Shown here piece by piece: positions 1 through 9,656 of a stretch of 22,699 nt of DNA. Each line of letters begins with the position of its first letter. Within the stretch, counting starts at the first letter, position 1. Source of the stretch: Chara braunii (lineage: Eukaryota > Streptophyta > Charophyceae > Charales > Characeae); the NCBI GenBank assembly GCA_003427395.1, contig BFEA01000024.1, forward strand, positions 1,607,717-1,630,415. Reading direction: 5' to 3'. Under the pieces are notes generated by a model that was not told where the DNA came from, searched no databases, and saw only the letters and a program-made list of their open reading frames with translations. A program made the translations under genes and the position numbers.

Positions 1-610
1 GCCAGTCGATGGTCGTCAATTTCGCAGCGGAGGCCACATGTGGCTGAATTGTCGGCAAATTCGATACCAAGTCGCCCAGCACCTGGTCTCTCGCAGCGAC
101 CAGAACCTGCTCCTCCTTCTCCTCCCCCTCCTCGTCCGCGGAAAAGCCGGAATCCAACAAGGGCTCTACGGAGAAACCACCACAATCTACGAGCCGATGC
201 CGACCCATCCAGGAGCCCATAGGACCCTCCCGCAAATCACCAAGGCGGAATATCTGGTCCATCCGCAGCCAGCTCCTCACCTTCCACTCAATCAAGAAAG
301 TGCGACGCGATTCGTTAGACAGTAGGTAAACCGCTCCTCTCGTTGTTTCCGTTCCTTCGTCAGATAGACAGACAGACAGACAGACCGACCGACAGACAGA
401 CAGTAGGTACACCGTTGCAATCTACGTACGCAGGCACGCACGTTACCCGCCCGCTTGCAGCCCAACCACGAGCAACCCTTCTCACATGACCACGGCACAA
501 AGGATTCCTGGACATGACAAGTTCGCGGTCGCATAAAAATCAGCACAGCACATCGTGGGCCCGCAAACGACGTTTTGCACATCCCAAGGAGAAGGAGAAG
601 GAGAAGCAGA
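1..610. other. No gene recognised; left edge of window
   Basis: No protein or RNA gene is recognised here. Short open frames exist on both strands, but their translations are proline/arginine-rich or low in complexity and match no family I know. The stretch holds a GACA-type microsatellite (separate entry) and runs into a purine-rich stretch leading into the 60-bp repeat. Confidence 0.5.
361..404. repeat. GACA tetranucleotide microsatellite
   Basis: About ten imperfect copies of GACA, with GACC variants in the middle. This is a simple repeat with no sign of function. Confidence 0.9.
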
Positions 611-850
611 AGAGATGGTGAGGAAAAAAGTCGCGCTGCTCCGGTAGAGCTCTGCGATTTCCAGAGGAGTAGAGACGATGGAGAGAAAAGTCGCGCCGCT
701 CCGGTAGAACGCTGCAATTTCCAAGGGACAAAAGATGGTGGAGAGAAAAGTCGCTCTGCTACGGCAGAAATCTGCGAAATGGAACCGAACTGGATTTCCC
801 AAAAGAGAAGAGAGGTGGTGGAGAGAAAAGTCGCGGCACAGCTCTGTGGA
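611..850. repeat. 60-bp minisatellite, about 3.5 copies
   Basis: Three units line up at a spacing of exactly 60 bp: the TCGC after the motif GAGAAAAG falls at 631, 691 and 751. A fourth, diverged copy has its TCGC at 831, 80 bp further on. Because 60 is a multiple of three, reading frames stay open on both strands. The + frame gives a 20-residue repeat with the core GEKSRAAPVE; the - frame gives a repeat with the core STGAARLFS. I cannot tell whether either is translated. The open frames may simply follow from the period. Confidence 0.85.
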
Positions 851-904
851 ATGACCCTCACAGTACCCAAAGCTCATTCTCGTTCGTTAGTGTTGAAGGC
901 GGAT

Positions 905-1070
905 GCCGACTCTACATCACACTGTTACACAAAGAACGCCCTGAACATTCTTTCCCGTCCCCGTTCAAGAAAACACCCCCTCTACATCCTCCTCCCACAC
1001 CCGACTCCACATCACACTGTTACACAAAGCACGCCCTGAATATTCTTTAGCCTCCCCGTTCAAGAAAACG
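905..1070. repeat. 95-bp direct duplication, two copies
   Basis: The block beginning near GCCGACTCTACATCACACTG recurs 95 bp later; ACTGTTACACAAAG falls at 921 and again at 1016. Both copies continue through a shared stretch ending in CCCCGTTCAAGAAAAC, with scattered substitutions. This is a simple tandem duplication. Confidence 0.85.
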
Positions 1071-1197
1071 ACGGCGCCGATTGCAAACACCCCCTTCTAC
1101 TAGTCTACATCCTCCTCAGACACACTGGCGAATCGAATTCACGAACCGGCTCCTCCTTGCCCTCCTCCCGCCCCCCTCCACGCTAGCGATCACATCA

Positions 1198-1227
1198 TAA
1201 ACACAAACAAAAACACAAACAAACAAA
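1198..1227. repeat. ACAAA/CAAA microsatellite
   Basis: Short run of AAACA-type units with one interruption. Simple sequence only. Confidence 0.85.
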
Positions 1228-1520
1228 CTGGTGCGGAGGTGGCAACATACACATCCTCCTCAACAGGCAATGGGCCTCGCTCCAGTACTCTCCACATGCA
1301 CACACACCGCAATGTGGGGTTGGCGGGGGGTAGGGGGAGATGCAGTGACTGGCCACTGCTCGGCGCTAGCACCGCCGATTTCCCCCATCCGGAATGCCTG
1401 CCCACCCCTCATCACCGTGATAAGGGACTGGTACAGCCTTGCTGGTGCTAACCTACCCCTGGGCTACCGGTAGGGAGAGATCCGGGTTGGTTGGAGTTTC
1501 CCCGTACTATGGACTAGCGA

Positions 1521-1564
1521 GAGGACGAGATAGATGAGTACTGGCAAGAGGATGAGATAGATGG
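1521..1564. repeat. 27-bp direct duplication
   Basis: GAGGACGAGATAGATG at 1521 recurs as GAGGATGAGATAGATG at 1548, a spacing of 27 bp. Confidence 0.8.
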
Positions 1565-1906
1565 GAGAAGGATAGCTTACTTTTCATAACAAAACAAAAT
1601 ATGCAGGTGTATAGTTCCATGTTCTAGCGGAAGATTCATTCTCAATTTTGCACATTCGGAGTGGAGAGTAGTGGAGCGATGTTTGTCCGTCCGTACGCAG
1701 TCCGTAATGGTGCGTAGACTGTGCACAAACACGTCTTTTGTTTTGTTCTTTTTTGTGTGGTCGTCACGCCCGGTCGTTGAGACGCTACCGGTCATCCGTG
1801 TCAACCAATGGTGGTTGTCGGGAGGGAAGGGCCGTGGAAGGGGGGGGGGACGGGGAACGGAGACGGGCTCCTTGGAGGGTGGCCACTTTTATGAGCTGTT
1901 TCTTTA

Positions 1907-1922
1907 TGGGCCTCGCCGGACG
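1907..1922 (+). repeat. Left terminal inverted repeat
   Basis: TGGGCCTCGCCGGACG; 13 of 16 bases match the inward reading of the right end. The match continues more loosely through an A-rich stretch ending in AAACGAG. Confidence 0.75.
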
Positions 1923-2097
1923 GGCCAAAAAATGAAAAGAAACGAGCCCCGAGCGCGCGAGGCCTTGCTATGCGTTGTGTCCCCCTTCCGTTTCGTTTCG
2001 TTTTTTGGCCCGCCGCCGCATAGCACACGATAACTCCTTGACGACATTCGGCTGAAGAGAATCGTGTGGGGTTCGTGCGCACTATGCGGCGGTGGGC
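1921..2097. repeat. Nested subterminal inverted repeats
   Basis: Two overlapping dyads lie just inside the left end. The first pairs 1921-1944 with 1989-2012 (22 of 24 bases, core GGGCCAAAAAA). The second pairs 2007-2030 with 2073-2097 (core CTATGCGGCGG). Blocks from both arms recur inside the right end near 8290-8335 (TTCGTTTCGTTTTT and CACTATATGGCG, read on the appropriate strands). Such subterminal blocks are usual transposase or Myb-protein binding sites in this superfamily; that role is inferred here. Confidence 0.7.
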
Positions 2098-2542
2098 AGT
2101 TTTCTCACGAGAGTTCCACACCGCCATGACACTGGTGGGACCGCTGTGGCATGGGGGAAAAGGAACTACCCGGTGATTCCCCGTCCGGTGGGCGGCGGCA
2201 GCAAAATCCTCAGATGTGCGCGGTGGCCCGCAGGGAGGGGCAGCACGTGTACGGCGGCCGTACAAAAAATCGGATCCACAGCCAGAAATTGGTCTATCGG
2301 TCGCGCCGCTGCTGTAGAGAGGGGGGCAGAGGGGGCGGAGGACGCCTGTCGCAATGCAAGTTTCCACTGCCAGCTCCCCTGTGCGCCAACGCCCCTGTGC
2401 GCCGCTGGCCAGGGAGTACTCCGTGCCTCCAAAGAACTCCAAATTTAGCACATGGACGCTGTAAAGTCGACACGATCAGTTCTCAGGCAGCACGAGGTGT
2501 GCGATCTGGGCTTTCGGTGGTCGGCGCTCCCTGCGCATGTGA
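2098..2542 (+). other. Leader region of Harbinger transposase
   Basis: GC-rich DNA between the left end and the transposase frame. Open frames on both strands give no recognisable protein. I see no convincing TATA box. It probably holds promoter and untranslated leader of the transposase gene. Confidence 0.4.
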
Positions 2543-3959
2543 GTGTGCTGCGAGCAGCATTCCACTTTCCCCGTCATTAACTGGTTGGATATGCCTCCTC
2601 GGCGGGATCGTGCCCAACAGGAGGAGGATCGAGGGCGATGGATGTTGCTGCTTGTAGCTGCCGTGATCATTGTCGTCCACGCCATGGAGGAAATGGAAAC
2701 ACTCGCGAGACAGATAGTGGTGCTCCTGCAACAATTCATGAACATGTCTTTTGAGTCCGAACTGCTGCAGGTGGTTATCTTGGACTCGTCGTTCATGATC
2801 GTGGCGACTGCAATGGCTGCAATAGACGGCCCTTCGCCCCCTCGGTGGTGGGTCCGACCGCGAGCGGATGGTGCATGGCGCAATATGACCCGAGGTGATA
2901 ATGCGGTTGAAGACTACTACTTCGACAACATAAGGATGGGAGAGGAGGTTTTCCACGGGATCGTGGCCAACCTGGAACCATATCTGCAGCGTCAGCACAC
3001 GTGGTACAGGGCTCCCACACACCCGGGCAAACTCATTGCCTATGCCCTTCATAGGTGGGCGACAGGCGAGAGGTATGAGCATTCATCCACTTCTTTTGGG
3101 ATAGGGTGTAAGACAGGAAGGACTACAGTGCGCGACGTCACATTGGCCATCCTGAGAGCCTATCCGGATGAGATCGCGTTCCCGACAGGTCGGCGCTTAC
3201 AGGAGGCTTTCGCTGCCTTCGGGACAAAGGGCTTCCCTCGCTGCTATGGAGCGATTGACTGCACACACATTTATATAGGTAAGCCTGGAGGGGAGATGGC
3301 AAGGCCATACAGTGATCGACATCAGCAATTCTCGGTCGTGGCGCAGGTCGTCGTGGGCATGGAATTGACGATGTACGACGTGTACGTGGGTTGGCTGGGC
3401 AGTGTGCATGATTCACGCGTGCTGATGAACTCATCGCTCAGGCAGAGAATCGAAGATGGATCGTTGTTTCGTGCTAATCCGCTCGCGCTCCCCGGTGGCA
3501 TCGAGACGAGAGGTTACATACTAGGAGACAACGGGTATCTGAGCCTGACATGGTTGGTAGTGCCTTATGGTGGCCCTCAAGAAGACGACTCTAACATAAA
3601 GGTGTTCAACACGACGCAGAAAGGTTGTCGTGGTTGTGTAGAAAGAGCATTCGGCAGGCTCAAAGGCATGTGGCGCATGTTTCGGCGCACCCACAAACCA
3701 CACATCACATCCTTGTCCCTGCAATTCTGAGTTGTGTGTGTCATTCACAACCTCCTTCTACGGTGCGGGGTGCGCATGGACCCAACTCTCCAACCGAGGA
3801 ATGTGCACCGCCATCCAGATGATGAGGATGACGATGATGTCCAACCACCACCTCCCGAGGATCTCACTCGCCAGCAAGCCCGTGCCGCAGGCCGCCACGT
3901 GCGCAATGCTTTAGGCGTGGTTGTGGCGCAACACGTGCGTGCACAGCTGAACCGTCAAG

Positions 3960-4056
<97 letters not shown>

Positions 4057-4168
4057 GGCATTCGGTCGGTGTGCAGTTTGGTGCTATGATATTGCGGGTA
4101 GTGATTGGCAACCCCCAATCGTAGATGGCTGGTGCACTTTTCTCATAAATGTGTGTTTATCCAAGTGA
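2543..4168 (+). pseudogene. PIF/Harbinger DDE transposase, one in-frame stop
   Basis: Relative of HARBI1-type transposases (DDE superfamily 4), which cut and join the element's ends. The N-terminal part has the family motif RWWVRPR (residues 101-107), then a helix-turn-helix-like stretch around HRWATGERY (170-178). The catalytic triad is intact: Asp239 in GAIDCTHI, Asp290 in SVHDSRV and Glu367 in VERAFGRLKGMWR. The GDNGY motif is at 328-332. A TGA at 3728-3730 stops the frame at residue 395. The same frame continues straight into VVCVIHNLL, the usual downstream family motif, so this is a nonsense change and not the true end. The tail then runs into an AG microsatellite read as repeated Glu-Arg, and ends at 4168. 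The start may be the ATG at 2543 or the one at 2591 (MPPRRDR); I cannot choose. Introns were not needed to explain the frame. Confidence 0.85.
3962..4057. repeat. AG microsatellite inside transposase tail
   Basis: About 48 AG units with a few AAAG interruptions. It lies in the transposase frame, where it would be read as alternating Glu and Arg. The length probably differs between copies, so residues after it may be out of their original frame. Confidence 0.95.
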
Positions 4169-4242
4169 ATATTGTAAACATTTGCACAACCCTAATGTTG
4201 ATTTGTTTTCCGTATCCATCACATATCTGGTGTGCTCCGGGG

Positions 4243-4273
<31 letters not shown>
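4243..4273 (+). repeat. 31-base poly-A tract
   Basis: An uninterrupted A run 75 bp past the transposase stop. It may be a grown homopolymer; I see no target duplication that would make it a retroposition tail. Confidence 0.9.
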
Positions 4274-4274
<1 letters not shown>

Positions 4275-4420
4275 ACGTTCTTGTGCAATGTCGTTCTCCA
4301 ACAACAGGCGAAAGAACGAACCGAACTCAATATCGTCGCTCTTTATTGAACCCCAAACACCGCACGAGGACGGACAACCTATGGAGGGAAATAACATGAA
4401 AAAAAAGAGGGAATTATCGT

Positions 4421-4883
4421 CGGTGCTATTGATGGCATATTGTCGTTTCCTCCTAGTTCGGGATTCCGGTGAACAGTATACTGCAACTAAAAAAACAAAG
4501 ATTTTAATTACATTACAAGTGTGAAAGCGAGCAGGACATGTGAAAGGGAGGAATTAGCTTCCATTAGCAGCGTGAAATGGCCATGTGCCCGTTCCAAAAC
4601 TTACATCAGTGCAAAGATCAGAGACACAAATGCACGGATTGCACACACCTGGTGATCTGTGACCACAAAATGAGTTCATTTTGAGGTCAAAGATCGCCAG
4701 GTGTGTGCAATCCGTGTTTGTGTGCCACTGATCTTTGCACTGATGTGAGTTTTGGACCGGGCAAATAGTCTAAGCACGATACTAATGGGATTCGATTCCT
4801 CCCTTTGCTTTTCGAGTTTTAGTTCGCACTGCCATCTGACCGGCGTACTGAGAGGATACTGTGATCTGCCATCAATAGCACCG
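4421..4883. repeat. Long foldback (near-palindrome) inside the Harbinger element
   Basis: The two halves are reverse complements around a centre at 4674/4675 (AAAATGA, 2 bases, TCATTTT). The inner arms, from the TCCAAAACT block near 4590 to GACC at 4664, match the other side at 64 of 73 bases by my count. Weaker matches continue outward through AAAGGGAGGAAT and CCATTAG to CGGTGCTATTGATGGCA at 4421, paired with TGCCATCAATAGCACCG at 4867-4883. The left arm is about 45 bp longer, owing to extra AT-rich sequence near 4490-4530. A transcript of either strand would fold into a hairpin with arms over 200 nt. It could be a MITE-like insertion or part of the element's own design. Confidence 0.85.
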
Positions 4884-5651
4884 GTGGGTATTCAGGATCA
4901 ATGACCTTTGCCAAAACTAAGAGAAAAAACAAAAATCCCACAAACAACACATTTTTTGCTAATAAAACCGATGTATTAAACTCTATGTGCACATGAAAGC
5001 ATTATCATGTGAAGTTCACACAAGCAGAACTCAATGGACTGACGGACATGCAAAAAAACAAAAAGCAAAAAGAAACCCAAAAAAAAGTCCTTCCTCCCGG
5101 ACGAACAAGGTACCTCTGTAGATTGCACACACACACACACACAGTGTGGCACGGAGTTAGTCGGGGCTTCTTCTTCGGTTTTTGTCATAATCTCACTACC
5201 GATGAAAGAACTTTAATACATCTTTCTATGCTGATACCCATCTTTCTGATGTTTACTAGCTTTTTGTTGTTAACTTGTGTGTGTTGGGTTCCATAGCCGA
5301 AAGTAGAATGTGCCCTTTTCATAAATAGGCAAATACCAAAAACAATTGAAGGATAACCCTTTGTCATCCTTCGCAACATGAAACAGGCTAACCAAATTGC
5401 CTTCTTGCTCCGTTGGAAGCGAGAGGATAAGCGATCCGCCCTACTTTTTCAATCACCAACTCCGATGCAACAACAAATCAACCGCTAACACGGACGTGCA
5501 TACACAGGCTAACAAAACAAATTCTAGATATATAATATTTATGTATCTAATATTTAGAGATAATAACAGTGATGAATTAATACTCCAAAGTAAAATCAAT
5601 CACTACCTGGGGACGGTGTGCTGGACGCGGTGTCTGTCGTGCCTGTTGTTT
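4884..5651. other. Spacer between the two Harbinger genes
   Basis: No gene is supported. This is the shared 3' side of the converging transposase and Myb-like genes. It holds an AATAAA-type signal near 4963 on the + strand, a small hairpin (CACATGA/TCATGTG, about 4990-5011) and a short CA repeat near 5128-5142. Confidence 0.5.
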
Positions 5652-6930
5652 TCAAAAGGCTTGGGCGATGAGCGCCAGAGCACCGGACAGTACAATCTCA
5701 TTCGCGGCGATGTTGTTATTCATGTTGTTCATCGCACCGACGATCATAGCAGTGTTCTCCCTCTGCGTTTCCCTCACACTGACGAAGGCCGAAGCGGTGG
5801 CCTTCCCGTGTTCCCTCACAACATTTGTTATGTCCGTCGTTCGTTCAATCTGATTGTATCTTCCTCCGTTTGTCGGAACCTTCACAAGCCGTCACGACGC
5901 TGGGATTGTCAACCGCGGTGTCAACCATCGCCGGCGGAGGCATGAAGGGGACGCCAATATCGTCGAGATTTGTGGGATTAACGGATGGACCTCTCCGGTA
6001 GAAAGGGTACATCAGATCGTAAACCGAGCGCTTCATGCAAAAGTCCAGCTTCTTCAACTTTTTCACTTTCGTGGACATGGTGAAGTAATCGTCTACACCT
6101 GACTTTCGTTCGTGGTCTCTGACCCTCCGCATGTGGGACATGAGATTGTCCCACTTTTGGGAACAGGCATCCTACTCCTTCACTAACCCTCTCTCCGCCA
6201 TCAGCGCACTCACCAAACACCACACTGTGTCCTTGGACTTGAACCGCTTAACCATACTCCAACCGTGTGACTCCTTTTCCATGTCGTTGTCGATCTTGCA
6301 CCACACCAGAACCAATTGTTCCTCCTCAGTCCACAACACTCGTGGTTGGGAGCCCGTCTGCACAGCGGCACCATCCCTGCCCTGCGCACTAGTACCACCC
6401 CCACCCTGCGCACCGGCAACACCCCCACCCTGCGCACCGGCAACACACCCATCCTACGCACTTCCAGCCACCCCGTCTCCGTCAGTGTCCTCATCATCCC
6501 CGTCAGCGCTAGCATCAACCACATCCTTTCCTTTGCTACTGTTAGTTCTTGTCTTCTTGCAGTTACGTTTGCCTCCGCGCCCCTTTCCTTTGGCCGATTT
6601 CTCAGCCGAAGACTTTCCAACACCGCTGCCGCTTGCGGTTGTGTTGGATTCATTCCCCGGAGAAGCAGTGCCCGATGGTGATCCCGCGCTGCTGATCGGT
6701 GATGAATCAGGCGATGGAAGTACCCGAGATGATCCGCGAACAGCAGGAGGATCAGTCCCCACTATAAATCGACGCCCTTCCTCTGCTCGCTCCATCACAA
6801 GGTGTTGAATGCTTCCACCCATCCAGTTCGGTGGGTAGAACTACGATGACGACCCTCCAAAAATGCAATGGCCGCTCGATCCGCCCGGAGATGTGTGCCG
6901 CAAGTTCTCGGGTGCACCCATCATCGCCAT
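5652..6930 (-). pseudogene. Harbinger Myb/SANT-like protein, broken
   Basis: The second protein of PIF/Harbinger elements, a trihelix/Myb-SANT-like DNA-binding partner that helps bring the transposase to the element's ends. Counting from the ATG at 6930 the frame is about 426 codons. There is a Gly/Ser-rich N-terminus, then low-complexity Ser/Asp/Lys sequence (residues about 45-155), an 8-residue repeat GVAGAQGG (about 157-180), the SANT-like domain starting at Trp200 (WTEEEQLVLVW) and continuing through KWDNLMSHMRRVRDHE (about 259-274), a basic KRRKIQ stretch (about 355-360) and a helical tail ending in ALALIAQAF. Three TAG stops (6841-6843, 6454-6456, 6172-6174) interrupt one continuous frame. 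Near 5850 the frame shifts so that the tail is read in another frame. The GTG-led open frame upstream of 6930 adds no ATG, so I start at 6930. Confidence 0.75.
6377..6460 (-). repeat. 24-bp repeat coding 8-residue units
   Basis: Units begin at 6401, 6425 and 6449 (core CCACCCTGCGCACCGGCA on the + strand), with a diverged one before them. On the - strand each codes for GVAGAQGG-like residues. The unit at 6449 has TAG where its sisters have CAG. Confidence 0.85.
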
Positions 6931-8355
6931 CTGCGCTATGCTGGCAGTCTGTGGCCACGTGGCAGTAGACGACCCGAATGAGCACTGCCCCTGCAGTGCC
7001 TCACTCACCCTTCCGTACCACCATATGCGATCAGCCACAGCAGGGGGGGAACGCCACCTTGCGAGGCCGATAGGTAGATGTCGTCTGTCCCGGCCACAAA
7101 AGGGTCTCCCTCATTATTGATCGAAGGTCTCCACGGAGGCAGGAACATGGTGTCTCCTAGCATGCACGAGGGTGGCTGCGATGACGGTGTATCATCTCCA
7201 TGACTGCATGGGCCTGCCCCGTGATGTGTGACTCTAACAAAATAGCCGACATTCGCTATCACATCGAAGCCACCATTCGCTGTCGGTGGTTCAGGTCGAA
7301 CTCCTGCCGATATGAAGGCGAAGGCGGCCGAACACGTGAGTCGAACGAGTTGGCTCCACGTCCGTCGGCGCCCCCGACTCCCATGAAGTCCATGACGGTG
7401 GCGATTGGGAGCGAACGACTCGAACACCAGAGTTGGCGAATGCCTGGAGGATGGCAATGACGGCACGCTCCTTAGCGGCACACGGTGCACCTCAATTGAT
7501 CCCACCCATACCTCCGACCGCCGTTTTGTACCGTATTTGCACAAACTTTCCTCGCACCGTACTGATGTCATCCACGCGTTCGTAGGCGCTGCCGTTGGGG
7601 GGGGGAGGAAGGACGGGCGACATCGCATGTACTCCGTGGGGGCGAGGGAGCCGAATGCCACCTATGACATGATGCTCGTCCGGTGGCAAGGGTGGAGATG
7701 CGATCGTCAGGCTGCAGGGAGGGGCAAATGCTCACATCCTGACCTCCACCATAGCATGACGACACGGGAGGCAATCGAGGCAGAACAACCACTATGCTGA
7801 GGCTATGGCGCCACCCTCCACACGAGTCCACGGTCCTGGCGATGGAGATCTCGGTGGCCAGGGTACAGACACCCACCATCACCGAACAGCTCGTGGCGCA
7901 CCTCGCCCGCGTCAAAATGGCCATCCTGTCGTTTCGTCTCTGCTGGCCTATCCGCTGGGCTCCGTCGTCCCCCCCCCCCCCCACACACCGTGCAAGCGGC
8001 ACACCTTGGGGCCGACGTCGCTGGACTGCTTCATGCCATGGGCCCAAGCAACTGTGAGGAATCGCGTTGTTGGATCCACGCTTGCAAGGGCCGACACGCA
8101 CTACGTTCCAAATTTTTGGAACGTAACCATTTGGACCGACGTGGGGCCTTCGCGAGATTTCACACCTCCTCCACCATTCTAGCAGAGGACCTACGACTTC
8201 GCGTGTTTTGCAGGCAGGCAACGGGTATAAAAGCACGCGGCCTCACGAACCCGACCTCTTACAGCATTCACGAGTTTCCACTTACAGAATTCGCGCGGAC
8301 ACTATATGGCGACGCAAAAACGAAACGAAGCATTTTTTTCCCTCGTTTCGTTTGT
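6931..8355. other. Right arm of Harbinger element, no gene recognised
   Basis: GC-rich DNA upstream of the Myb-like gene. Several open frames on both strands give no recognisable protein, and I read them as chance. It should hold the promoter of the Myb-like gene on the - strand. A TATAAAA at about 8225 lies on the + strand and points out of the element, so it does not serve that gene. C and G homopolymers occur at 7597-7605 and near 7970-7982. Confidence 0.45.
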
Positions 8356-8371
8356 CATCCAGCGAGACCCA
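8356..8371 (-). repeat. Right terminal inverted repeat
   Basis: Read inward on the - strand: TGGGTCTCGCTGGATG, matching the left end at 13 of 16 bases, followed by ACAAACGAAACGAG. Confidence 0.75.
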
Positions 8372-8374
8372 AAC

Positions 8375-9096
8375 TCTAAGAAAGGGGCGAGGTGGTGAAA
8401 AACACGTGAATTGATTTTAAAGTTTTGTCTTTTTCTTTCTTTCGAGTTGTCGTTGTGAGTTGCCTTTTTTTTTTTTTTTTTTTTAAAGCTATGTTTTTCT
8501 CTCAATTTCACCTCACACTACCTACCTAGCACTACTCCTAATTGTAGGCATACGGGGAACCCCATAGCAGCCGAGACCGTGTTCACGAGAGAACATGCAA
8601 GAGCTGCTCCCGACCTGTAGGTAGGCGATACCGGCTAGGGGACAGTCAATAGCACCAAGGATATTACCATATTCGCGTTATCCGACCACCCTCCATTACA
8701 GAGCACGCCCAATGTATCTGGACAGTTGTAAAATCGAGAGACTGGACCATCAGCGGAACCAAAAGCATGAGAGGGAGCGACGAAGAAGACAGCGGAGGGG
8801 GGAGGTTGGTAGCGTTAATCTGAGTGTTAATCTCGTGCCCTAATGTTTGTGATATAGCACAATATTAACGTTGAACGACATTAGGGTTAGGATAGCACTG
8901 TCGACCATCCCAACCCCTCATGCCCGGTCCAAGTTCGACAATGATATGCCGCACATGTAGCACAAACCCTCCATCTTGGAGCTTTTGTTGCTCATAGTGC
9001 AATCATGGAGGAACTTTTGTTGCACATAGTGCAATCACGCTGATAGTTAATCGCCCTCCATCAGCCCTTGGTTGAGTTACGGTCCCACCTGCCGAT
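8375..9096. other. No gene recognised; spacer between Harbinger and LINE
   Basis: Holds a 20-base T run (8465-8484), a small dyad CCCTAATGT/ACATTAGGG (about 8839-8888) and a tandem duplication of about 32 bp whose core TTTTGTTGC-CATAGTGCAATCA occurs near 8982 and 9015. No coding or RNA gene is seen. Confidence 0.5.
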
Positions 9097-9098
9097 TT

Positions 9099-9121
9099 TT
9101 ATTTATTATTATTATTATTTG
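9099..9121 (-). repeat. (TAA)n tail of LINE
   Basis: On the - strand this reads as AAT/TAA units ending in A-rich DNA. Its place, after ORF2 and a short untranslated stretch, fits a LINE 3' tail. Confidence 0.65.
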
Positions 9122-9656
9122 TAGTAACAGGGCCATTAGGGCTTCAATATTATATAAAAAAAAAGGTCGGGGACCCGGAGTTATCCCCGCAACATCAACC
9201 GGTTTAGCTTACGGCCCCAGCCAAACTGGGGGTCAACTCACCAGGAACCAACGATAACAGAAACAACAGTACAATCCCATACGAACCTCAATTGTTCAGC
9301 CTTCAAACGAATACAGTCTCTTACCTAGAGTCTTGAGAATAACACCTATTACTAGACGTTTATAGCGATGTACCATAGAGACCATAGGATAATTATAACC
9401 TTATCTACTATCTATATTAAAACTAAACTATTCATCTCGAAACCACGCCCTACATATTCAACTAATTAGTAGTAGTTTGACCAACACAGTAAACTGCCAT
9501 CTCCTCACCAATATCGCAAGATCTTGTACAAAGTTCCTACCCCGAAAGGAGCACCTATACATGAATATCTAGTCTATATGAGCTAGGGCTATGGATGCCC
9601 CCACAGTATGGACTTTGATCTAGAGCTTACACGATCTACCTTCGACCTACATCGGC
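9122..9656 (-). other. LINE 3' untranslated region
   Basis: Lies between the ORF2 stop at 9657 and the TAA tail. It holds a nine-base A run at about 9157-9165 on the + strand and a small hairpin CCCAG/CTGGG near 9215. No gene is seen. Confidence 0.5.

Larger units (their letters stand above)
1071..1903. other. No gene recognised; simple repeats
   Basis: No coding region is supported. It holds an ACAAA/CAAA microsatellite (1198-1227), a 27-bp direct duplication (1521-1564) and, at about 1624-1657, a motif that recurs near 17166-17200 (see findings). It forms the left flank of the Harbinger element. Confidence 0.5.
1904..8374 (+). mobile_element. PIF/Harbinger DNA transposon, non-autonomous remnant
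   Basis: A whole but decayed cut-and-paste element of about 6.5 kb. What is seen: a DDE transposase gene on the + strand, a Myb/SANT-like gene on the - strand, and outside both a pair of inverted ends. The left end reads TGGGCCTCGCCGGACG from 1907; the right end, read inward on the - strand from 8371, is TGGGTCTCGCTGGATG. They agree at 13 of 16 positions and all three differences are C/T. Further inside, both ends carry AAACGAG and repeated TTCGTTTCG blocks. PIF/Harbinger elements normally duplicate a 3-bp TWA target. Here the best flanking match is TCT on both sides, if the ends are set at 1904 and 8374. That duplication is weak, so the exact boundary is uncertain by a few bases. Both genes carry stops, so the copy could not move itself. 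Confidence 0.8.

Noticed and set aside
292-1039. Open frames of 131-192 codons on both strands over the 60-bp repeat
   Set aside because: The period of 60 keeps frames open on both strands, and neither product resembles a known family.
4421-4883. GAIDG coded in the outer foldback arms, resembling the first catalytic motif of Harbinger transposases
   Set aside because: Only five residues match and the following sequence does not continue the family motif (no THI), so chance is more likely.
7005-8379. Several overlapping frames of 120-220 codons at the right end of the Harbinger element
   Set aside because: They overlap on both strands in GC-rich DNA, have odd composition, and show no domain; they look like chance frames.
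8880-8895. Telomere-like TTAGGGTTAGG
   Set aside because: Less than two units and not the usual plant TTTAGGG; nothing repeated around it.
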